Assembly: GCA_002298335.1 (NCBI GenBank)
Contig: DBNK01000012.1
Coordinates: 579 to 56,295, forward strand
DNA length: 55,717 nucleotides
Source: Thalassolituus sp. UBA674
GTDB lineage: Bacteria > Pseudomonadota > Gammaproteobacteria > Pseudomonadales > Oceanobacteraceae
Reading direction: 5' to 3'
In this document: positions 17,604 to 25,093 of the stretch, piece after piece
How the letters are laid out: the number at the start of each line of letters is the position of its first letter
How positions within the stretch are numbered: the first letter of the stretch is position 1
Made by a program: the position numbers and the translations under genes
The notes under the pieces: model-generated
What the model saw: only the letters and a program-made list of their open reading frames with translations
What the model was told of the DNA's origin: nothing
Databases searched by the model: none

Positions 17604-17709
17604 GGGATAGGAACCCGGCAAAAAATGGGAGCGTATTGTAGCGGATACGCCGGGCTGCAGCCAGAATGGTGGCTGAAGCCCGGTCATTTCAGGAAATTAA
17701 ATCAAACGG

Positions 17710-18648
17710 TCAGCTGAGACGGTCGCCATACAGACTGCTTTTGTTCTGTTCAAACGCATCCAGTGCCTGATCCGCGAGTTCACGACCGAGCTGAATCATC
17801 TCTTCCGCCCGATAAAATTCGTACATATCGCAGGACTCTGAAGGAATCCGGATCAGCAGATCCGGTGGATAAGTGGCGATTTTGAAGCGTCCGAGTGACG
17901 ACTGCATCACCTCAAACATGCGGCTCATGATTTCGATCTTACCGAGTTTGCTGTCCGCCTCTTTGCGCGCTTCTTCCGAGTCTTTTTTACCGAACCATTC
18001 GCTGGCCTTGTTCACCACGGCATCCAGCCAGACATTTTTGGCGTTTTCCGCTTCTTCTTCAGCGTCCGCACCTTCTGCTACCTGCTTCGCAGGCAGTGGA
18101 ACATCCGCATTCAGATCAACCGCAATGATGTACTGGGCGTGCGCCGAGACGCACGGAGCAATCGGCACCGGGTTCAGTACCGCGCCATCGACCAGAGTCC
18201 GGCCATTACTGACCACAGGTGCAAGAATGGTTGGAATAGCGGCTGAGGCACGCATGGCCGTAACCAGAGGGCCGTTCTGAAACCAGATTTCTTTTTTGTT
18301 CTGCAGGTCGGTGGCTACTGCCGTAAAGGGCAACGACAGATCTTCGATCTGGCAGTTGCCCAGCATGTCTTCAATGGTGGCATACACCTTGTCCAGCTTG
18401 ATGGCGCCGCCGGAGAGAATGTTCAGATCGAGCATGCGCAGCACATCAAGATAACCCAGCTTACTCACCCATTCGGTGTACTGGTCGAGTTTACCGGCGG
18501 CGTAAAAGCCACCGACGATGGCGCCCATGGAGCAACCGGATACATTAATAATCTCGTATCCACGCGCTTCCAGTGCCTGAATAACGCCGATGTGGGCATA
18601 GCCGCGGGCACCGCCGCTGCCAAGAGCCAGAGCAACCGTTTTTGACAT
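17710..18648 (-). CDS. rssA: Patatin-like phospholipase, RssA type
   Basis: Patatin-family acyl hydrolases use a Ser-Asp dyad. This 312-aa protein shows the oxyanion loop GSGGARGYAHIG (residues 10-21), the nucleophile Ser40 in GCSMG, and the catalytic aspartate in VDGAVLNPVP. Length and sequence fit E. coli RssA closely (ALGSGGARG, YLDVLRMLDL, ELWFQ-like KEIWFQNGP). There is no signal peptide, so it probably acts in the cytoplasm. A charged segment (about residues 200-250) with EEAENA and KKDSEEARKEADSK is lineage-specific. It starts 9 bases after the DUF4892 gene, so the two are likely co-transcribed. The substrate is unknown. Confidence 0.85.
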   Translation of the reverse strand: MSKTVALALGSGGARGYAHIGVIQALEARGYEIINVSGCSMGAIVGGFYAAGKLDQYTEWVSKLGYLDVLRMLDLNILSGGAIKLDKVYATIEDMLGNCQIEDLSLPFTAVATDLQNKKEIWFQNGPLVTAMRASAAIPTILAPVVSNGRTLVDGAVLNPVPIAPCVSAHAQYIIAVDLNADVPLPAKQVAEGADAEEEAENAKNVWLDAVVNKASEWFGKKDSEEARKEADSKLGKIEIMSRMFEVMQSSLGRFKIATYPPDLLIRIPSESCDMYEFYRAEEMIQLGRELADQALDAFEQNKSSLYGDRLS

Positions 18649-18657
18649 AAAGAATCC

Positions 18658-19548
18658 TCAGCGCCCGGGCCAGAGAACAAAGCGTACGGCTGCCTGAGCC
18701 GATTTATCCGGCGCGGTGGTCAACGCACCACCGGAATGCAGCACGACCCTGGAATCAATCAGAGGACGCATCTGACTGACCAGCCCGTCGGAGCACCCTA
18801 TGGTTTCGTCCATCCGGGTTCCGCGGTAACAGTTCACAATGATATGGAGGCGGTCGAGCGTCCCGGCAGAGAGGCTGCCAAGAACCTGATTGAGCTGCTG
18901 CAGGCTGTCGCTGTTCAGCTCACCGTCGGGAGTAATGAGTTCCGGCAGCCAGCCACTGCTGTGTGCCAGTGCTGCTTCATACTCCGCTGCTGCGGCCGCA
19001 CTGTCTGTGACTGCATCCCGGGTCGTGAGTTCATCCACCAGCACCCGTGGCTGACGTCCGCCACGCAGCGAGATATACACCACAGTGACCTGATTCACTT
19101 CGCCGTCGCGCACCAGACTGACCACAGACGCCTGCTCTTTATCACGGCTGACCAGCCGCGGGTTCTCAAACACGGTATTGGCCCAGAAGTTACTGCTGCC
19201 ACAGTCAATGGCGCGGCACTGATACAGAATGCGCTGCCCCTGCAGCGCCTCACGTACCGAATCCATGACTTCCGTCAGACCCACACCTGAGGGTAACTGC
19301 CACACGGTACGTTTGAGCTGACCGGAAAGAAGCCGCTCATCATCCCCGGAAATGGTGCCCTGACGGTTGGTAAGCTCGGACAGAATCAGACGGTAACGCA
19401 TCACCTGCATGCTCTGCTCTTCGTCAACTGCCGCCCCGGGAAACGGCGTCAATGCCCGGGCAGACATGGCACCAGACAGCAGCAGCAAACTCAGACAGAC
19501 ATAGAAAACAAAGCGGCGGGACACAGGGCTGATCATCAGGGGGGTCAT
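18658..19548 (-). CDS. DUF4892 domain-containing exported protein
   Basis: The 296-aa protein has an N-terminal signal peptide (FYVCLSLLLLSGAMSARA). The DUF4892 hallmark CRAIDCGSSNFWANTVF lies near residue 117, after VMDSVREALQGQRILYQ, and a C-terminal region follows with LSAGTLDRLHIIVNCYRG. In related bacteria DUF4892 sits ahead of an OmpA-like peptidoglycan-binding region; here the last ~90 residues have only partial resemblance to that. It is probably periplasmic or outer-membrane associated, and its function is unknown. The start is followed downstream by the patatin gene at a gap of 9 bases. Confidence 0.75.
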   Translation of the reverse strand: MTPLMISPVSRRFVFYVCLSLLLLSGAMSARALTPFPGAAVDEEQSMQVMRYRLILSELTNRQGTISGDDERLLSGQLKRTVWQLPSGVGLTEVMDSVREALQGQRILYQCRAIDCGSSNFWANTVFENPRLVSRDKEQASVVSLVRDGEVNQVTVVYISLRGGRQPRVLVDELTTRDAVTDSAAAAAEYEAALAHSSGWLPELITPDGELNSDSLQQLNQVLGSLSAGTLDRLHIIVNCYRGTRMDETIGCSDGLVSQMRPLIDSRVVLHSGGALTTAPDKSAQAAVRFVLWPGR

Positions 19549-19658
19549 CGGAAGTTCCGGGTATTCAATCGTTTACCAATGTACCAGAAGGGAGACGACG
19601 GAGGCCATCCGCCAGCAGGAAAACAGAAGAACCACAGAGCAACGGTCTGTTCAGAGAC

Positions 19659-19687
19659 GCCGGAATACTCACTGAGTGCATTCCGGC
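19659..19687 (-). repeat. Long hairpin after the outer-membrane barrel gene
   Basis: GCCGGAAT (19659-19666) and ATTCCGGC (19680-19687) are perfect arms around ACTCA-C-TGAGT, giving an almost complete 29-base palindrome 39 bases past the barrel gene stop. No T-run follows on the minus strand. It may be a terminator aided by other factors or a transcript stabiliser between this gene and the DUF4892 gene. Confidence 0.55.
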
Positions 19688-19725
19688 AAGGTGTTACTGG
19701 CTGGTATTTCTCACAACGGTTCCGG

Positions 19726-20592
19726 TCAGAGACGTACCAGTACGCCAAGCCCCCAGTAACCATTCTGACCCGGTGTTGCTTTGACCGTGGCTGCGGTGGA
19801 ATCCCGCGCTTCAATCTGGCGGTTACGCATCTGACCGATTTCGGCATTGAACCAGATGTTCTCCTGCCACTGCAGCTCTACCCCGGTACCCAGACGCCAG
19901 TTGCGGTAACTGACCTCGGAAATATCCGAGCCCGTTGCCGTTACGCCGGTATCCAGTTTGACCTCTTCACGCCAGAGGCCGCCATCCGGATAAAAGCGGG
20001 CATAGGTCGACAGCCCACCGTTCCAGCGGGTCTGCAGATTGGTTCGTGGAAAGCCCAGCAGCAGCTCGGTACTGTGCGTGACTTTGGTGGCCCAGGCCAG
20101 CAGCGGCCGGGGTTTGAAGTCACCAAAGGTACGGTTCACGATCACACCATACTGAATGAAACCGCCACGCCTGAGGTAGCTGCGGCCGCTGATTTCGGCA
20201 TTAGCGCCAAAGCTTTCGGTACCCATGGAGTTCAGATCCGACATCAGCCCCGGCTCAATGCGCAGATGCAGTTCGTTATTACCGTCGCGCTTCTGACGGT
20301 AAAACACCGGCACGGATAACCAGAAGTAGTCATTTTCTGCCGCCGCTACGCCAGTCCAGCGGAAAGACGTATGCTCAAGGTACACGTCTGTCTCGAGTTT
20401 CTCGCCACCAACGTAGGTACGCATCCACGGCATATCCACACTGATACGGGAGCTGGCAAAGCGGGTACCGCTGCCATCCTCGACACTGCCGTAAACATCG
20501 TTAGTCCATTTCAGTCCCTGTGCCAGGACTTTGGTCACTGGCAGCAACAGAATCAGAACAACGAAAATCAGGGTATTAATGCGTGTGAACAT
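19726..20592 (-). CDS. Predicted outer-membrane beta-barrel protein
   Basis: I do not recognise the family. The 288-aa protein has a clear signal peptide (LIFVVLILLLPVTKVLAQ). The mature part alternates polar and aromatic residues in strand-sized blocks (YFWLSVPVFYRQKRDG, WRLGTGVELQWQENIWF) and ends GYWGLGVLVRL, as in outer-membrane barrels. It resembles the DUF6268-like putative barrel group in overall pattern only. Its ATG has GGAGGACAGC immediately upstream and overlaps the preceding small gene by 17 bases, so the two are translationally coupled. It belongs to the four-gene cluster with the DUF4892 and patatin genes. Confidence 0.7.
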   Translation of the reverse strand: MFTRINTLIFVVLILLLPVTKVLAQGLKWTNDVYGSVEDGSGTRFASSRISVDMPWMRTYVGGEKLETDVYLEHTSFRWTGVAAAENDYFWLSVPVFYRQKRDGNNELHLRIEPGLMSDLNSMGTESFGANAEISGRSYLRRGGFIQYGVIVNRTFGDFKPRPLLAWATKVTHSTELLLGFPRTNLQTRWNGGLSTYARFYPDGGLWREEVKLDTGVTATGSDISEVSYRNWRLGTGVELQWQENIWFNAEIGQMRNRQIEARDSTAATVKATPGQNGYWGLGVLVRL

Positions 20593-20998
20593 GCTGTCCT
20601 CCGCACAGTGCCTCGACTCTGGCCAGACTGCACAATTGCCCGGTTACCAGCTCTTCCTTGCGGGCAATATCCACGGCGGAGAGAACCTGAATCAGTTGCA
20701 GGTATGAGCGCAGCGCCGCCGGGTCTGAGCCTGCGGCCAGGCAGTCATCGGTAAAGGTGGTGAGAAAATCAAAGGCTTCCGACAAGGTACGATAGCGCAG
20801 GCTGTCACTGCGGCAATCAATCTCATGCAGAACCTGCAGCACCTTCCGGAAGGCCTGTGTCTGATCACGATTGCCCGCGGCAATAGCCAGATCAATACGG
20901 CGCTCCAGAAAGTCGACAGCCCAGCGTACCTGCGAGACTGGCGGGCGCGTTACGGCGTCAGAAAAACCGTTCCGGGAAGGTTTGGCGTATGGTTGCAT
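20576..20998 (-). CDS. Small hypothetical helical protein
   Basis: The 140-aa protein is not recognised. It is cytoplasmic by appearance (no signal or membrane helix) and helical. It has several cysteines (HEIDCRSDSL, TDDCLAAG, GQLCSLARVEALCGG) and ends HVHTH. Its start has GGGAG eight bases before ATG, and its end overlaps the barrel gene by 17 bases, so it probably serves as the first gene of a transcript with that barrel. An inverted repeat TCAGATC/GATCTGA (21001-21030) spans its ribosome binding site. Confidence 0.55.
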   Translation of the reverse strand: MQPYAKPSRNGFSDAVTRPPVSQVRWAVDFLERRIDLAIAAGNRDQTQAFRKVLQVLHEIDCRSDSLRYRTLSEAFDFLTTFTDDCLAAGSDPAALRSYLQLIQVLSAVDIARKEELVTGQLCSLARVEALCGGQHVHTH

Positions 20999-21000
20999 GG

Positions 21001-21030
21001 TCAGATCTCCCTGTAATCAGAAAGATCTGA
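21001..21030 (-). promoter_or_regulatory. Inverted repeat over the ribosome binding site of the small helical gene
   Basis: On the minus strand, TCAGATC and GATCTGA flank a 16-base loop that includes most of the Shine-Dalgarno (AGGGAG). The stem could hide the ribosome binding site or be an operator. This is inference from sequence only. Confidence 0.3.
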
Positions 21031-21166
21031 GGCAAAATACAAGCCAAACAGGATTCTCAATAAAAATCAGAGAGTTACAACAGATCAGGCAAAAACCTGA
21101 GCGGTAAAGCGGCAGAATTCCGCCACCTCCACGCACCCCGGCCGCCGCGACGTCACAGAAATGACG

Positions 21167-22402
21167 TCAGCGGTGCTTTGTCGCCTGTGGCTCCAGCAGA
21201 GAACTGAGTGGTCGTGCCAGACAATCTTCTGTAACCTCCGCCAGCTCTTTCTGCCACTGAATCAGAGGGCTTTCGCTCTGGCCATCGGTCTGGCGCATGC
21301 GCCGCAGGGTCTGGGCATCGTAGAACTCCCCAAGCGTGATGGTCGCCGGATCACGCACCCAGGCCCACAGGCCGTCCTCCGAGAGCATGGCCCAGCGACG
21401 CTGGCGGAACTCCGTCAGCAGGCTGCTCAGTTCGTTGGCGTCCACGTGATTGAGCGAGCGGCGGAGCTGCTGCTCTGACAGGAAACGCTTGCCTTCGCGG
21501 GTACGGATGAGCAGCTGCGCGACAGACAGACGCTCCTGCAGCGGGTGATGCGCCGAATGTGGATCACGGTAGTGACTCAGGCCATAACTCAGTTCAGCGC
21601 CGAGCAGCAGCAGCATCCAGGAGATATAGATCCATAGCAGGAACAGCGGCACAGCAGCAAAGGCGCCATAAATCAGCTGATAGGATGGGAACAGACCAAT
21701 CACCGAACCAAAAGCCAGCTTACCCACTTCAAACATAGTCGCGACAAACAGGGCCGCCGCCAGTGCATGTCTCACCGGAACTTTGCAATTGGGTACGATG
21801 ATGTAAACCACGCTGATGGCCGCCACACTGAACAGCCAGGGTAGTGCCCGGGCAAAGGCCGTGAACCAGCCTGTCGGGGTGTTCTCCCACAAGGGCAATG
21901 AGGCCAGCAATGACGTGGTGGCGATAGCGGCACCGAACAGCACAGGCCCGAGGCTCAGCACCGCCCAGTAACGCAGGAAGGTCTGCACCCGCGAGCGCGG
22001 GCTGTCGACATTCCAGATGCGGTTGAACTGCATTTCAATGGTACGCAGCAGCATCAGGCAGGTGATAAACAGAAACAGGATACCGATCCAGGTCAGCTTG
22101 CGTGCCTGCTGGCTGAATTCTTTCAGATAGTCGGTAATCATTTCACTGCCGGACGGCATGATGTAGCCCAGCATCTGGGCGTTGGTATCGGCACCCCACT
22201 CCTGCAGCGCCGGAATGGCACTTAAAATCGCATAGGACACGGTCAGTACCGGCACCAGCGCAAACAGCGTGGTATAGGTCAGCGCGGCCGCCTCTTTGCG
22301 GCGCTCCATACCCTCAAAACGTTTTGCCGTCTGCCACAGCACCCGGCCAAAGCGCTGCCAGTCGGGCCGTATCCAGCGGGCAGGATTCCATCTGATTTTC
22401 AT
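21167..22402 (-). CDS. YihY family inner membrane protein (BrkB/UPF0761)
   Basis: The 411-aa protein has six predicted membrane helices across residues 30-290. The YihY family signatures are EAAALTYTTLFALVPVLTV near residue 38 and QLIYGAFAAVPLFLLWIYIS later. GAELSYGLSHYRDP follows the last helix. The C-terminal 120 residues are soluble and look like a winged helix (LIRTREGKRFLSEQQLRRSL). An old name, virulence factor BrkB or RNase BN, is a historical misassignment; the role in the inner membrane is not settled. It stands alone, divergent from the arsC operon. Confidence 0.9.
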   Translation of the reverse strand: MKIRWNPARWIRPDWQRFGRVLWQTAKRFEGMERRKEAAALTYTTLFALVPVLTVSYAILSAIPALQEWGADTNAQMLGYIMPSGSEMITDYLKEFSQQARKLTWIGILFLFITCLMLLRTIEMQFNRIWNVDSPRSRVQTFLRYWAVLSLGPVLFGAAIATTSLLASLPLWENTPTGWFTAFARALPWLFSVAAISVVYIIVPNCKVPVRHALAAALFVATMFEVGKLAFGSVIGLFPSYQLIYGAFAAVPLFLLWIYISWMLLLLGAELSYGLSHYRDPHSAHHPLQERLSVAQLLIRTREGKRFLSEQQLRRSLNHVDANELSSLLTEFRQRRWAMLSEDGLWAWVRDPATITLGEFYDAQTLRRMRQTDGQSESPLIQWQKELAEVTEDCLARPLSSLLEPQATKHR

Positions 22403-22555
22403 ATCAAGCCCTCTGCGCTGACGGTGTATCCACCTGAGCGGCCAGTCTGCCGGAATGTTGTGACAAAGCCCGTGATGTCTGCGCAGAATTAATCCGAGGT
22501 TCCATAAATTTCCTTGTTACAATACCGGCCCGCGAAATCCGAATCAGAGGAAAGC

Positions 22556-22906
22556 ATGAGCGAAATCGTTATTTATCACAATCCTCGCTGTTCCAAATCC
22601 CGTCAGACCCTGGCTCTGCTGGAAGAACAGGGCATCAGCCCTGACGTGGTTGAATACCTGAAAGATACACCAGATGCCGCCACCCTGAAGGACGTGCTGA
22701 AGAAACTGGGGATTCCGGCCCGCGAGCTGCTGCGTACCAAAGAAGACGCCTACAAAGAGCTGGGCCTGTCGGACCCGGGCCTGAGCGATGACGACATCAT
22801 CAACGCCATGATCAGTCAGCCGAAACTGATTGAGCGCCCGATCGTCATCAAGGGCTCTCAGGCACGCATTGGCCGTCCACCGGAAAACGTGCTGGAGATT
22901 CTCTGA
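22556..22906 (+). CDS. arsC: ArsC-family arsenate reductase (glutaredoxin type)
   Basis: The family reduces arsenate to arsenite with glutathione/glutaredoxin, or acts as a Spx-like thioredoxin-fold protein. The 116-aa protein carries the catalytic Cys12 in YHNPRCSKSRQTL. The conserved ELLRTKE and LIERPIVIKG, containing the arginine pair, follow. The ATG at 22556 has GAGGAAAG upstream; the longer frame from 22514 is not conserved. No arsB or arsR is near. It is linked instead to wrbA and the DUF2069 gene, a common grouping in gammaproteobacteria, so a redox role is equally possible. Confidence 0.9.
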   Translation: MSEIVIYHNPRCSKSRQTLALLEEQGISPDVVEYLKDTPDAATLKDVLKKLGIPARELLRTKEDAYKELGLSDPGLSDDDIINAMISQPKLIERPIVIKGSQARIGRPPENVLEIL

Positions 22907-23508
22907 TGAGCAGCCCGTATGTGCTGGTGCTCTATTACAGCCGCCACGGCAAAACCTTTGAGATGGCGCAACAGATTGCCCGCGGAATTGAAAGTGCGGG
23001 GCTGGAAGCCCGCCTGCGCACCGTCCCGCCGGTGAGCCCGGATACCGAGGCCAGTGTGCCTGCGGTACCCACGGAAGGCGCCATCTACTGCAGCAGCGAT
23101 GATCTGAAGCACTGCTCCGGTCTGCTGCTCGGCAGCCCGACCCGCTTTGGCAATATGGCCGCGCCGCTGAAATACTTTCTTGATGGCACCAGCAACCTCT
23201 GGCTCACCGGGGCTCTGATCGACAAACCGGCCGGGGTTTTCACCTCAACTTCGACCCTGCATGGCGGCCAGGAAAGTACCTTGCTGAGCATGATGATTCC
23301 GCTTTTACACCATGGCATGGTGATCGCGGGCCTGCCCTTCAGCGAGGCCGGTGTCAGCACCACAGATGCCGGCGGCACGCCCTACGGAGCCAGTCACTAC
23401 AGCGGACCGGATGGTGACCGCGGTCTGACCGATACCGAAATTTCCCTGTGCCGGGCTCAGGGTAAACGCATAGCCACACTGGCCTCGAAACTGGAAGCAG
23501 ACTCATGA
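22906..23508 (+). CDS. wrbA: NAD(P)H:quinone oxidoreductase WrbA
   Basis: WrbA is an FMN enzyme that reduces quinones by two electrons and so limits redox cycling. The 200-aa protein has the flavodoxin-like phosphate loop YYSRHGKTFEMAQQIARGIE, then GSPTRFGNMAAPLKYFLDG. STLHGGQESTLLSMMIPL follows near residue 125, and the C-terminus is YGASHYSGPDG. It begins with TGATG, sharing one base with the arsC stop, so arsC, wrbA and the downstream DUF2069 gene are an operon. Confidence 0.93.
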   Translation: MSSPYVLVLYYSRHGKTFEMAQQIARGIESAGLEARLRTVPPVSPDTEASVPAVPTEGAIYCSSDDLKHCSGLLLGSPTRFGNMAAPLKYFLDGTSNLWLTGALIDKPAGVFTSTSTLHGGQESTLLSMMIPLLHHGMVIAGLPFSEAGVSTTDAGGTPYGASHYSGPDGDRGLTDTEISLCRAQGKRIATLASKLEADS

Positions 23509-23882
23509 GCAAGACCACTCCGACAGTCACCCCTAAGGCCAGCCTGGCCTGGTGGACCATGGCCCTGAGTTATCTGGCGACACTGGCGCTGCTGGCTGCC
23601 ATTCCCATCGTTTCACCACCAACGGAAGATAACCTCGGCGCCAACGTGACCGGCATTCTGATCGGTTGGGTGATCATGTCTCTGCCGCTGCTGCTGTTTA
23701 TTCCGGGCATTCTGAAGAAATCACCGTACGTCGCGTCCTGGCTGAGCTACGTCAGCCTGATGTATTTTGTGTTGGTGATGGCGCTGAGTTCAGGCGTCTG
23801 GATCTGGCTGCTGTCAGCCAGCAGTGTGATGATGTTTCTGGGCAGCATGATGTTTACGCGCTGGCAGAAGGCAGGAATCTGA
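23505..23882 (+). CDS. DUF2069 domain-containing membrane protein
   Basis: The 125-aa protein has four predicted membrane helices (LATLALLAAIPIVSP, GILIGWVIMSLPLLLFIPGI, MYFVLVMALSSGVWIWLL, and a final SSVMMFLGSMMF) and a short basic end TRWQKAGI. It fits the DUF2069 family, which typically sits after wrbA in gammaproteobacteria. The function is unknown. It overlaps the wrbA stop by 4 bases. Confidence 0.85.
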   Translation: MSKTTPTVTPKASLAWWTMALSYLATLALLAAIPIVSPPTEDNLGANVTGILIGWVIMSLPLLLFIPGILKKSPYVASWLSYVSLMYFVLVMALSSGVWIWLLSASSVMMFLGSMMFTRWQKAGI

Positions 23883-23905
23883 ACATACCGGGATGATATG
23901 AATGA

Positions 23906-23944
23906 CTCCTGCGGCCGGAAGGTGAGTTGCACTAGCCGCAGGAG
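23906..23944 (+). terminator. Hairpin between convergent genes after the wrbA operon
   Basis: CTCCTGCGGC and GCCGCAGGAG form a 10-bp perfect stem with a 19-base loop 24 bases past the DUF2069 stop. A T-run is lacking, so it may terminate inefficiently or serve both convergent genes. Confidence 0.4.
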
Positions 23945-23991
23945 AACATTCTGTTATTGCCTGAACGAATAAAACGGGACGTCCGTCACGC

Positions 23992-24216
23992 TTACTCCCA
24001 CTCTCCGTCGGTCTCATCGTCGGCAATTTCAGTGCACACAGTATCGCCGCACTTCACGCATTTGCCTTCAATAAAGACGATGCCATTCTGCTCGTATTCC
24101 ACCGGCTCTTTCATGCCGAGGTCGGCTTCCATACAGGTATTGCACCAGGTCTGAGTCAGAAACGCCTGCTGATCATCCGGATCACGTGCGTAAAAATCGC
24201 GTTCAGTCCGTTCCAT
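23992..24216 (-). CDS. Small zinc-ribbon-like protein
   Basis: The 74-aa protein has two CxxC pairs (WCNTCMEADLG and GKCVKCGDTVC), as in zinc ribbons, and an acidic C-terminus ending DDETDGEWE. No family name is certain. I chose ATG 24216 because GGAG lies eight bases upstream; a longer frame begins at 24237 or 24276. A candidate role in metal binding or in a regulatory complex is guesswork. Its gene stands alone, convergent to the DUF2069 gene and divergent from the GST gene. Confidence 0.6.
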   Translation of the reverse strand: MERTERDFYARDPDDQQAFLTQTWCNTCMEADLGMKEPVEYEQNGIVFIEGKCVKCGDTVCTEIADDETDGEWE

Positions 24217-24399
24217 GTTTGTATCTCCAGCGTTCATAAAATGAGGTCCGCAACATATTTTCCCGGCAGTAAACAATAAAACTCTGCGGATGAAAACAGT
24301 ATAGTCGTGACTGCCGGAGCTGAATCAGGGAAACTTAGGTTCAGTAATAAGGTCGCAGACCGTCTCCGCATTCCGTCATTTCATAGGGAAACGTACATC

Positions 24400-25071
24400 A
24401 TGCTTACTCTTCACCACCTCAATAATTCCCGTTCACAACGCGTTCTCTGGTTGCTTGAAGAACTGGGCATTGATTACGAACTGAAGCGTTATGAACGTGA
24501 CCCCAAAACTGACCTGGCTCCGGAAAGTCTGAAAGCCATTCACCCGCTGGGGAAATCCCCGGTGATCACCGATGGTGACATTACAGTGGCGGAATCAGCG
24601 GTCATTATTAACCACCTGATCAACCAGTACGGGGCCAGCAAGGGCCTGATTCCCGGTGCCGGAACCGAGGCTGCGCGCCAGAGCGAATACTGGCTGCATT
24701 ACGCCGAAGGGTCGCTGATGCCGTTTCTGTTGCTGAGTCTGATTTTCACCAAAGTACGCACCGCGCCCATGCCCTTCTTTGCCAGGCCCGTGGCCAAAGG
24801 TATTGCTGATCAGGTGAGCAAATCCTTTGTCAGCCCCAACGTGATCAATCATCTCACCTATATTAATGACCACCTGGGTAAGAACGAATGGTTTGCCGGT
24901 GAGCAGATGACGGCCGCAGATTTCCAGATGAGCTTCCCGCTGGAGGCAGCCATCAGCCGCGCACCGAAAGATGCGCCTCTGGAGAACATCCGCGCCTGGG
25001 TAGCCAAAGTACACAGCCGCCCGGCCTATCAGGCGGCGCTGAAGAAAGGCGGCGAATACGCCTACGCCTGA
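24400..25071 (+). CDS. Glutathione S-transferase
   Basis: The 223-aa protein has the N-terminal thioredoxin-like GST domain (HHLNNSRSQRVLWLLEELG) with the cis-proline region GKSPVITDGDITVAESAVI. The C-terminal helical domain has WLHYAEGSLMPFLLL and FAGEQMTAADFQMSFPLEA. The glutathione substrate is inferred from the family. AGGGAA precedes the ATG at 24400; the longer frame from 24307 is not conserved. The cis/trans isomerase gene starts 22 bases later, suggesting co-expression and a shared membrane or electrophile stress role. Confidence 0.9.
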   Translation: MLTLHHLNNSRSQRVLWLLEELGIDYELKRYERDPKTDLAPESLKAIHPLGKSPVITDGDITVAESAVIINHLINQYGASKGLIPGAGTEAARQSEYWLHYAEGSLMPFLLLSLIFTKVRTAPMPFFARPVAKGIADQVSKSFVSPNVINHLTYINDHLGKNEWFAGEQMTAADFQMSFPLEAAISRAPKDAPLENIRAWVAKVHSRPAYQAALKKGGEYAYA

Positions 25072-25093
25072 CGGATAACACAGGAGATTTCCC

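Noticed and set aside
21149..21168. GACGTCA-CAGAAA-TGACGTC as terminator of the YihY gene
   Set aside because: The stem overlaps the stop codon end and has no T-run; it is more likely a chance palindrome.
22514..22555. Extended N-terminus of ArsC from an earlier start
   Set aside because: The added residues are not conserved, and the ATG at 22556 has a strong ribosome site.
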